A stretch of DNA of 5,268 bases, from assembly GCA_025357895.1 (NCBI GenBank), contig JANYLL010000316.1:1-5268 (forward strand), read 5' to 3'. The notes below the pieces were generated by a model. The model worked only from the letters and a program-made list of their open reading frames with translations. It made no database searches and was not told the origin of the DNA. Each line of letters starts with the position of its first letter. Position 1 is the first letter of the stretch. Positions 1 through 5,268 of the stretch are shown here, one piece after another. This DNA is from Ignavibacteriota bacterium (GTDB lineage Bacteria > Bacteroidota > Ignavibacteria > Palsa-1295). Position numbers and translations under genes: made by a program.

Positions 1-10
1 TAATAAAAAA

Positions 11-2491
11 TCAATTTGTTTTTCTCCAGCCATCTGCATATATGAATATGCCGGTTGCGCCGGCATTTATCACTGCATCGCCTGATGTAGGTTCAGAGTC
101 ATTATTATAAATATACATGATCTGTCCGTTCGTACCACTTGGCAATGTTATAGAATTTGCCGTCGAATCGGCATCAGCGCTGATCTTTATGACGGAAGTA
201 TTTCCCGGAATCGTAATTGCAGCGCCGGCAGATACAGTGCCATAAGCAGTGATAGAGGGGCTAACCCAACTCAATGTGCCCGAACCATTATTGGTAAGTA
301 CACTTCCTGTGCCTCCCTGCGATATGGGTAGCGTATAAGTTATATTTGCCGCTTGCGTACCTGCTTTGAAAGCTGTGTATTTTGAGGTAAGCGTCGCAGC
401 GCTATTCTTTCCGTAAAATCGCAAAGAGCGTTCGGTGTTATCGTCGTTACCAATGATCATATCCACATCACCAAAGTACGCTACATTGCTCATTGCCGAA
501 ACATTAACAGTTGTGTTCGTCGTACTGCCATTGAATCCGAAGCTTGATAAGCCGACGGTGAGATTTTTCCCCATTGACGTTCCGTAATTTGTCGTTGTCA
601 TTGTATTATACCCCATTGCAGTAGAGTATATTCCATAAGAATTTGTATTGCTTCCGAGTGCTGTAGAACCATCTCCCCATGCAGTAGTATTATCCCCCAT
701 TGCAACAGAATTATAACCTACTGCCTGTACACCATTTCCAAGAGCGGTTGCTCCATCAACATAAGATGCTGCCCCTGAACCTATGGCTGTGGAACCCATG
801 CCGTACGCAGAGGTAAAGAAACCCATCGCAACCGATTGTGCTCCGCTTGCTAAAGTACCATAGCCCATTGCAACCGATTGGCTGCCAACGCTGCCCGAAT
901 TCCATTCCGAGCCACTTGCCTTCCCTGTACGGAAAGCGCCAAGAGAAGGTATCCACATCATACGAGTACCAGCACCAGTCGCAGGAACTGCGCCGGAGTT
1001 TCCTGAGAGGAGTAGACTTCCATCTGAAGTGAGTTGCATACGCTCTATTCCATTTGTTCTTATAGAAAGATTCGATGCGTCGGAGGTTCCGATAAAGTTA
1101 CCGGATACTATGCCGCTATTGCCATTGATATTCCACGCAGAAGCGGTGGTATTATCTACATAGCTTTTTGTCGTAAGACAATTTGCCGGATCGGAAACAA
1201 GAGTAGATGCCGAACTGGCTTTTCCAGAAAGTGATAAACCTGCAAACGAAGGAGTTGAAGATGTACCAATATCCTGAACAGTAGAAACCGTTACAGCCCC
1301 TGTGTGAGAAAGTAGATCTCCGTTAACCAGAATCCTATTCGCAGTCCCCTGCGCAGAAGTAACTGTTACTGCCGGAGCACTCCATGTAGGTATTCCTGCT
1401 GCTACAGTCAGAATATTTCCCGTCGTACCAATGGGAAGTTTTGAAAGTGTATTCAAAGCTGAGGCATAAAGAACATCACCTTTGATATATGAAGTATTAT
1501 TTGTTCCGCCATGCGTTTCGGAAATCGTACCGTTTACGTTAGTCGCATTTCCGCTTAGTCCAGCGGTTATCGTGCCGGCACTAAAATTTCCTGATCCATC
1601 ACGAAGGACAATGCTATTTGCAGTATTTGTCGAGTTTGCCGAAGTTGCAGAATTTGCAACTTTACCACTTGTAGAAATTGTCGCAAGTTTCGTATCAGCG
1701 ATTGCTGCGCCTGAAGATACATCAGCATCTACAAGGAGCGAATTTGAAAGCGCTCCTAAGGAATTATTATGAACAATTCCTGCCGTTGCGAAATTTGTCA
1801 GCGACATGCCGGCAAACTTCGGTGAAGCAGCATTATGAATATCTTGCGGAAGTGAAAGAGTTACATTCCCCGTTAATGAAGAAGCCGTTATCTGATTTGT
1901 TGTGCCCGTTAAAGAGTTGACAAATGTTTGCTGAGTTTGCTGATTCCCGAGCGAACCGGATTGGATTGAACTGATCGTTATAGTATTGCCATCTGCTTGA
2001 ACAAAAGTCCCTGGTCCCCCCTTTATTGTGAAGTCACCACTTCTGCCATTGATTGAAGTAACAGCGCCTGCTGCGCCTTTAGCTAATGAGTTTGCAATAT
2101 CGGCGTGGATTGCATAAGGGACAGAGGTTAATTCGGTGCGTGGTGATAGTTCTGCTGCATCATCAATACTGACTCCAACCCAATATTGTTTATCGAAGCG
2201 TATTGCCGTTTCGATCGGTTGCTGAGAGCCTATGATAACGCTGAATATGCCGTTGGCGAAATCAGATGTAAAAGTTTCAGCATGAAGTAAACTTCCTTCT
2301 ATCGGTGCATCATAGAGCCTAACGCTGACGCGATGACTTCCCATAACCGGTAGCTTCGATGCATCAAGCAGTTGACCTTGATAACTGATCGTTCGCAATG
2401 CTGCTGGCTTTACTGCCTGCTGAGCATATCCGGTGTATGAAAAAAATGCTCCTAGTAGAACGACGGTTAAGAACACAGAAATATTTTTCAT
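11..2491 (-). CDS. Secreted YadA-head-repeat / tail-fibre-like surface protein, 826 aa
   Basis: Probable exported fibrous adhesin-like or tail-fibre-like protein. Residues 1-23 form a Sec signal peptide: Lys2, a hydrophobic core at about 4-17, and likely cleavage after Gly-Tyr-Ala23. Residues 33-130 match the N-terminal domain common in bacterial secreted repeat proteins (ISYQGQLLD start, YWVGVSID, LTSVPYAIHA end). Residues 140-535 carry low-complexity Ser/Thr/Asn/Gly-rich modules known from tail-fibre-like proteins: the duplicated QDI...P.FAG motif (196-232 and 382-422), GNFSAGTITAGLSGNA, TKSYVDN (441-447) and NGIERMQLTSDGSLLL (480-495). Residues 539-650 are eight YadA-type head repeats. Residues 747-826 form a compact end module finishing in GWRKTN. 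No coiled-coil stalk, YadA beta-barrel, LPXTG or T9SS C-terminal domain is visible, so how it stays on the cell is unknown. There is a single Cys (438). The ATG at 2491 gives a good signal peptide, but no Shine-Dalgarno precedes it. The fold class is well supported; binding partner and function are unknown. Confidence 0.9.
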   Translation of the reverse strand: MKNISVFLTVVLLGAFFSYTGYAQQAVKPAALRTISYQGQLLDASKLPVMGSHRVSVRLYDAPIEGSLLHAETFTSDFANGIFSVIIGSQQPIETAIRFDKQYWVGVSIDDAAELSPRTELTSVPYAIHADIANSLAKGAAGAVTSINGRSGDFTIKGGPGTFVQADGNTITISSIQSGSLGNQQTQQTFVNSLTGTTNQITASSLTGNVTLSLPQDIHNAASPKFAGMSLTNFATAGIVHNNSLGALSNSLLVDADVSSGAAIADTKLATISTSGKVANSATSANSTNTANSIVLRDGSGNFSAGTITAGLSGNATNVNGTISETHGGTNNTSYIKGDVLYASALNTLSKLPIGTTGNILTVAAGIPTWSAPAVTVTSAQGTANRILVNGDLLSHTGAVTVSTVQDIGTSSTPSFAGLSLSGKASSASTLVSDPANCLTTKSYVDNTTASAWNINGNSGIVSGNFIGTSDASNLSIRTNGIERMQLTSDGSLLLSGNSGAVPATGAGTRMMWIPSLGAFRTGKASGSEWNSGSVGSQSVAMGYGTLASGAQSVAMGFFTSAYGMGSTAIGSGAASYVDGATALGNGVQAVGYNSVAMGDNTTAWGDGSTALGSNTNSYGIYSTAMGYNTMTTTNYGTSMGKNLTVGLSSFGFNGSTTNTTVNVSAMSNVAYFGDVDMIIGNDDNTERSLRFYGKNSAATLTSKYTAFKAGTQAANITYTLPISQGGTGSVLTNNGSGTLSWVSPSITAYGTVSAGAAITIPGNTSVIKISADADSTANSITLPSGTNGQIMYIYNNDSEPTSGDAVINAGATGIFIYADGWRKTN
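542..877 (-). repeat. Eight tandem 42-bp units encoding 14-residue YadA-type head repeats
   Basis: Residues 539-650 of the 826-aa protein divide without gaps into eight 14-residue units. They start SVAMG, SVAMG, STAIG, ATALG, SVAMG, STALG, STAMG and GTSMG; the Gly at unit position 5 is invariant. This is the Hep_Hag/YadA head pattern, which in solved trimeric autotransporters folds as a left-handed parallel beta-roll. At DNA level the 42-bp period is partly visible: near-identical 17-mers lie at 822-838 and 864-880, and a related 11-mer sits exactly four periods away at 696-706. The last two units are the most divergent (Thr-rich, Ala replaced by Ser), as expected at the worn end of a repeat array. 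Confidence 0.9.
1226..1906 (-). repeat. Diverged internal duplication of a tail-fibre-like module
   Basis: Two segments of the 826-aa protein align. Residues 196-232 (coordinates 1796-1906) contain GTTNQ, then VTLSLPQDI, then SPKFAGMSL. Residues 382-422 (1226-1348) contain GTANR, then VTVSTVQDI, then TPSFAGLSL. The second copy is four residues longer between GT.N and VT. This motif recurs in many phage-tail-like and secreted bacterial repeat proteins. The copies lie about 186-190 residues apart and are clearly diverged, so this is an old module duplication rather than a recent slippage event. Confidence 0.7.
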
Positions 2492-2559
2492 TCTTGTTGA
2501 TAATAAATACGGTAAAATAAACCCTCCGGACTACGTCCATCAGTTTTTGAGGGCTTCAT
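2488..2559 (-). CDS. Possible 23-aa leader ORF overlapping the 826-aa gene start
   Basis: An ATG at 2557-2559 opens 23 codons starting MKPSKTDGRSPEGLF. They end at TGA 2488-2490, which overlaps the next gene's ATG (2489-2491) as ATGA. An AGGA at 2564-2567 lies four bases upstream of this ATG, the only Shine-Dalgarno-like match near any start in the window. The peptide is basic and polar, with no membrane segment and no run of one amino acid that would suggest classical attenuation. If translated, it would couple initiation of the surface protein to its own termination. A 23-codon ORF can arise by chance, and the same bases form a hairpin, so this is a candidate only. Confidence 0.25.
   Translation of the reverse strand: MKPSKTDGRSPEGLFYRIYYQQE
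2519..2556 (-). promoter_or_regulatory. Bulged RNA hairpin with U-rich tail (terminator or leader structure)
   Basis: Read on the minus strand, AAGCCCUC (2556-2549) pairs over eight positions, one of them G-U, with GAGGGUUU (2526-2519). Inside it, GGAC (2538-2535) pairs with GUCC (2531-2528) around a GUA loop, extended by a U-G pair. The inner hairpin stacks directly on the 3' arm, leaving a nine-base 5' bulge, AAAAACUGA. The 3' arm ends in UUU and runs into AUUUUACC, so it could be an intrinsic terminator for the upstream folate gene. It also lies only 27 bases before the 826-aa start codon, so it could instead be a leader structure affecting that gene. I do not recognise a known riboswitch class. 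Confidence 0.4.
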
Positions 2560-2641
2560 ATTTTCCTGAACTAATTACAAACTAATGAGTCGAAGGGGCA
2601 AAACCTCAGACTTGGAAATTCAAGAAACATCTTAAAACGAA

Positions 2642-2667
2642 TTCAAATATACAACAATATATTTGAA
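2642..2667 (-). terminator. AT-rich perfect 10-bp dyad downstream of the folate gene
   Basis: TTCAAATATA (2642-2651) and TATATTTGAA (2658-2667) are exact inverted copies around the six-base loop CAACAA. As minus-strand RNA, the hairpin starts nine bases after the TAG of the cyclo-ligase gene and is followed by UUCGUUUUAAG. It could be a weak intrinsic terminator or 3'-end stabiliser. An operator or protein-binding palindrome in front of the 826-aa gene is equally possible. The stem has one G-C pair per arm, so it would be weak as a terminator. Confidence 0.35.
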
Positions 2668-2676
2668 ATTGTACCG

Positions 2677-3267
2677 CTATTTTAAAATAAAATTTGATTC
2701 TTCAGTGATTATATTATTTATTAGCTGATCGTGGGAAAACCTGGGGATCATACCCACTTGTTGGATGGAAAAGGCGAGTCCAATTTTCCTGACTTTCGTG
2801 GGGATTTGTGAGAGAAATTTGTCATAAAATCCTTTGCCATAACCTAAGCGCATACCAAATACATCGAAGGCAACCATCGGAATAATTACCGCATCAAGTT
2901 TTTCTATAGATATCTCATGGGTTGTATTCGGTTCAGGTACACCAAATTTTCCCGGACGTAGAAATTCAAGATTATCCAATCGAGAATGGATCATGTGCTG
3001 ACTATTAGCATCACCGATAGTAATAGGTACAGCGACTTTGATCTTACGGTTAATAAGATCATTGAGTATTTCATGTGTGCCTACCTCAGAGTTGAAACTG
3101 ATATAGGAATGGACAAATTTAGCGGAAATTGAATCGAGAAAATCAATTGTTTTTTTTTGAATACGTTGGGAATATTCCATTCGCATTTCTTCGGAAATAC
3201 TATTCCGATCGGCAAGTGCCTTTTTACGCAATTCGGTGCGAATTTGTAAATCTAAGTCCACTGGCAA
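2677..3267 (-). CDS. 5-formyltetrahydrofolate cyclo-ligase (MTHFS / 5-FCL family)
   Basis: This cytoplasmic enzyme of one-carbon metabolism uses ATP to convert 5-formyltetrahydrofolate to 5,10-methenyltetrahydrofolate, returning the storage/inhibitory folate to the active pool. At 196 aa it has the full family length. The family motifs appear in order: N-terminal basic LRKKALADR (13-21); SFNSEVGTHEI (57-67); the GKFGVPEP loop (106-113) with Glu112; the signature GMRLGYGKGFYDKFL (138-152) with Tyr148-Asp149; and Q169, MIPRFSHD (173-180) and ITEE (187-190). No key residue looks missing. The start is unusual. The codon before TTG 3265-3267 is the TAA of the upstream gene in the same frame, and the first in-frame ATG is codon 28, inside the conserved N-terminal helix. 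Initiation must therefore use TTG 3267, GTG 3261 or another non-ATG codon. Neither has a Shine-Dalgarno, suggesting translational coupling. Homologues are called fau/ygfA in E. coli and MTHFS in humans. Confidence 0.95.
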   Translation of the reverse strand: MPVDLDLQIRTELRKKALADRNSISEEMRMEYSQRIQKKTIDFLDSISAKFVHSYISFNSEVGTHEILNDLINRKIKVAVPITIGDANSQHMIHSRLDNLEFLRPGKFGVPEPNTTHEISIEKLDAVIIPMVAFDVFGMRLGYGKGFYDKFLSQIPTKVRKIGLAFSIQQVGMIPRFSHDQLINNIITEESNFILK

Positions 3268-5268
3268 TTATCGTGAGAGAAGGATCTTACCCAAAACATC
3301 TTGTGAGTGACCATCTGGAGTTTGTGCTATAAGATGCAGAGAATATTCCCCCGAAGGCAAATCAGCAACACTCATAGACAAAATATTTTCTCCTCTTTTA
3401 AAAGATTTTGCGGAATTGCGAACAATGATCTTGCCTGTCATATCAAATATCTCAGAAGAAAGAAGAATGTTATCTGCATTGGCAAACGAGACACTTACTA
3501 GTTTACCTTTCGAAGGATTTGGAGAAATTACAACTGCAGAGAGAAGAGGCATATTGTTTAAGAAATTTCTCAATTGCATATCGCCGCAGCCATCGGAATT
3601 TTTTACCGCAATACTATCTTCGGAAAAATTTACACAGCCATCCTTTTCCGGTGATCGCGCAGTAATTCGTAAGATAGCAGAAGAATCTTTTGCTACAAAA
3701 TATCTCAAAGGAATATTTAGAAAAGGAATACTAACACTTGAAGACAAAATCGAAGAAGAGGAAATGATCGCAAGATATTTTTTTGTTGTTTGGTCGAAAG
3801 TTATCTTTAATGCGGCATTCGGTAAAATAGCCGTATTTAATGTCACATTCGACATGACGATCTCAGCAACATCCGGCGGATCAACACTTAATTCCATTTC
3901 GAGAGTTGAGATCTGATAACGTGCTAGGTCATTTACCGTAACAATGCCAACAGTATTTGAATAATGAACAGTATTAATAGATGTAAGCGGTACGGCTGTC
4001 AGCTGGACGCTTTCTGATTGCGTTACTAAAATGATAGTATCGGATAAAATGGTTCTCCCGCCTGTTAACACCCTCACAATACAGGTTTTATTATTCACAA
4101 CCGAACCTAATTTAGGTTTGAATGTGATAGTAATGTTCCGTTTGCGGCCAATAGTAAGGGTATCAGGAAATGGGAATGGATAACTAATAGAGAAATCCGG
4201 GTCATTACAATTTATGCCGCTTATTGAAATTGCGAAACTACCGGTGTCATTGATCGTCAAAGTTCTGCTATAGGTGGAATCTATAGCACAGGAAACGATG
4301 AATGGCTGTGGAGAAATTTTCGAGAGCGCACGCGGAATTACTATCGCTTTAATAAGTGCAGATTTATTAATTCGCGAGGCTGTGCCGTTCTTTGAAAATG
4401 CATTGATGGCATCTTCCCAATCTCCGGGCAAGACCGCAGAGAAATGTACACCTATTTTCAATGAATCATTAGGCAATATGAGATATGGAAGCGAGGGAAC
4501 ATTTGAAATTGAATAGTATTGTAATCCGGGCGGAAGAACCTCCTGTAATTTTACTGAAGTTTCACCGATGCTTGCAATGTTAATAAATGTATCTACTATT
4601 GATCCTTGCTGAACTATCCCAAGATCAAGGAGTTGAGGACTGAACACCATATTCGGTATGCCGACAGATCCCCGAAATTCACACAACACTTCTCCGCTTA
4701 CTTCCCCCTCCATCAATGCCCTTCCGGTTCGCACTCCACTGGAATTGAAAGCGGAAAAACGTACATTTAATTTCACGGTATCACCATTAGCAACCCCCAA
4801 AGGAAATACTGTTGCAGGATTAAGCGGTGAAACATCAAAGTAAATCGCAGCATTATCATTAGCTACATTGATCCACGTAATAGTAGCGCTATCTTTATCT
4901 CCGCCGATAAGAGTAATCGTTGTATCCTTAAATTCTCCCGGAGCAAGGGTACCAAAATCAATAAATTGTGGCTGCAACAATATGTCCGGTTGTATCGTCG
5001 ATCCTTCGCCGATAAGTTCTACCTCTTTAATTCCATCGTCGGTAAAGATATCAAGTGCAGCCGTCCGAAATCCTGTGGAACTGGGCTTAAACCTTAAAAT
5101 TATCGTTCTGCTGTCTCCGGAATCCACATGATAAACTGGTGGGGTAGGAACAATGATCTGGAATTCCCCTGTTACGGAATTCTGAGGCACTATCGTCATA
5201 TCATTGATAAAAACAGTTGCAACAGAGATATTTGAAACTTTGATTATTCCGTCGCGCGAAAATCCGAC
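3268..5268 (-). CDS. Secreted ASH-repeat (choice-of-anchor D) protein with T9SS C-terminal domain, 5'-truncated by window
   Basis: This is the C-terminal 666 residues of a large exported protein; the frame stays open to the window edge. The ATG at 5197-5199 is internal: the codons upstream read KVSNISVATVFIND, which continues the same beta-sandwich. Numbering from that Met: the end of a first ASH-type domain to about 66 (IILRFKPSSTGFRTAALDI); a second at 74-178 (FIDFGTLAPGEFKDTTITL...VRFSA); a third at 183-287 (LLDLGIVQQGSIVDTFINI...VHFSA); a fourth, more diverged, at about 293-399 (ITITFKPKLGSV). Residues 400-545 form a cohesin-like beta region (LEMELSVDPPDVAEI) ending in a Cys522/Cys538 pair. 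Residues 556-643 are a T9SS type A sorting domain. ASH domains are immunoglobulin-like folds found in many secreted and cytoskeletal proteins. T9SS substrates cross the outer membrane and are released or anchored to surface lipopolysaccharide. No enzymatic domain is visible here, so ligand and role are unknown. The stop directly abuts the folate gene. Confidence 0.9.
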   Translation of the reverse strand, partial: VGFSRDGIIKVSNISVATVFINDMTIVPQNSVTGEFQIIVPTPPVYHVDSGDSRTIILRFKPSSTGFRTAALDIFTDDGIKEVELIGEGSTIQPDILLQPQFIDFGTLAPGEFKDTTITLIGGDKDSATITWINVANDNAAIYFDVSPLNPATVFPLGVANGDTVKLNVRFSAFNSSGVRTGRALMEGEVSGEVLCEFRGSVGIPNMVFSPQLLDLGIVQQGSIVDTFINIASIGETSVKLQEVLPPGLQYYSISNVPSLPYLILPNDSLKIGVHFSAVLPGDWEDAINAFSKNGTASRINKSALIKAIVIPRALSKISPQPFIVSCAIDSTYSRTLTINDTGSFAISISGINCNDPDFSISYPFPFPDTLTIGRKRNITITFKPKLGSVVNNKTCIVRVLTGGRTILSDTIILVTQSESVQLTAVPLTSINTVHYSNTVGIVTVNDLARYQISTLEMELSVDPPDVAEIVMSNVTLNTAILPNAALKITFDQTTKKYLAIISSSSILSSSVSIPFLNIPLRYFVAKDSSAILRITARSPEKDGCVNFSEDSIAVKNSDGCGDMQLRNFLNNMPLLSAVVISPNPSKGKLVSVSFANADNILLSSEIFDMTGKIIVRNSAKSFKRGENILSMSVADLPSGEYSLHLIAQTPDGHSQDVLGKILLSR
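3271..3534 (-). other. T9SS type A C-terminal sorting domain (coding segment)
   Basis: The last 88 residues of the ASH-repeat protein have the standard layout. They start VVISPNPSKGKLVSVSF, followed by EIFDMTGKIIV (583-593), the RGENILSMSVADLPSGEYSL stretch (602-621), and end in GKILLSR right at the stop. In characterised Bacteroidota this domain directs outer-membrane passage by the PorU/Sov-type machinery and is usually cleaved off afterwards. Its intact end shows that the stop at 3268-3270 is the genuine end of the protein rather than a nonsense mutation. It also implies that the host encodes a T9SS elsewhere. Confidence 0.92.

Noticed and set aside
542..877. 42-bp periodic DNA considered as a CRISPR or other non-coding repeat array
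   Set aside because: Units are diverged, contiguous without spacers, and keep codon phase for the 14-residue head repeat; the periodicity is protein-driven.
1482..1772. 96-codon plus-strand open frame rich in Val, Ala and Pro
   Set aside because: Its composition is what the reverse complement of the Ser/Thr/Asn/Ala-rich repeat protein gives; no motif, entirely antisense to the 826-aa gene.
2571..2630. 19-codon minus-strand ORF (starts MFLEFPSLRF) in the intergenic gap
   Set aside because: No ribosome binding site, no coupling to the next gene, and short enough to be expected by chance.
2644..2665. Bacteroidota-type -7 element TAnnTTTG (TATATTTG) on both strands within the dyad
   Set aside because: The match follows from the palindrome, and no TTTG lies about 19 bases upstream on either strand, so a promoter call is not supported.
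3268..3270. TAA considered as a nonsense mutation or sequencing error breaking a fusion gene
   Set aside because: The upstream protein ends with a complete T9SS sorting domain and the downstream ORF starts at the normal 5-FCL N-terminus, so the stop lies at a natural boundary.
3416..3916. 166-codon open frame on the plus strand
   Set aside because: It lies antisense to a well-supported T9SS-protein coding region, has no recognisable motif and no start signal; it is a shadow frame.
5197..5199. ATG as the true start of the ASH-repeat protein
   Set aside because: The frame is open to the window edge and the 23 preceding codons read as continuing beta-sandwich sequence with no signal peptide after the ATG.

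Overview
The window holds two complete genes and the 3' end of a third, all on the minus strand. Transcription therefore runs from high to low coordinates. The base composition is moderately AT-rich. Clear Shine-Dalgarno sequences are missing before the main genes. The C-terminal sorting domain at 3271-3534 is typical of type IX secretion (T9SS) cargo. Together these point to a Gram-negative member of the Bacteroidota/Chlorobiota group. The pairing of large secreted ASH-repeat ('choice-of-anchor D') proteins with YadA-head/tail-fibre mosaics resembles Ignavibacteria or Kapabacteria, but that finer placement is inference.

Layout in the direction of transcription. (1) 5268 to 3268: C-terminal 666 residues of a secreted protein. 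It has the end of one ASH-type beta-sandwich, three further ASH-like domains, a cohesin-like region and a T9SS type A C-terminal domain; its start lies outside the window. (2) 3267 to 2677: 5-formyltetrahydrofolate cyclo-ligase, a cytoplasmic folate enzyme. It begins on the codon directly after the previous stop, in the same frame, and has no usable ATG. (3) 2676 to 2492: a 185-bp gap with a perfect 10-bp AT-rich dyad, a GC-richer bulged hairpin followed by a U-rich stretch, and a possible 23-codon leader ORF whose TGA overlaps the next gene's ATG. (4) 2491 to 11: an 826-residue Sec-exported fibrous protein built from tail-fibre-like modules and eight tandem 14-residue YadA-type head repeats, with no recognisable membrane anchor. 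Only ten bases follow its stop.

The two large genes are probably cell-surface or extracellular products. The folate enzyme between them is housekeeping and looks translationally coupled to the upstream secreted protein rather than functionally linked to it. I found no RNA genes, mobile elements, CRISPR arrays or defence genes. I also found no multi-gene system that looks undescribed. The points most worth a second look are the stop/start junction at 3268, the leader region at 2488-2559 and the anchorless repeat protein.
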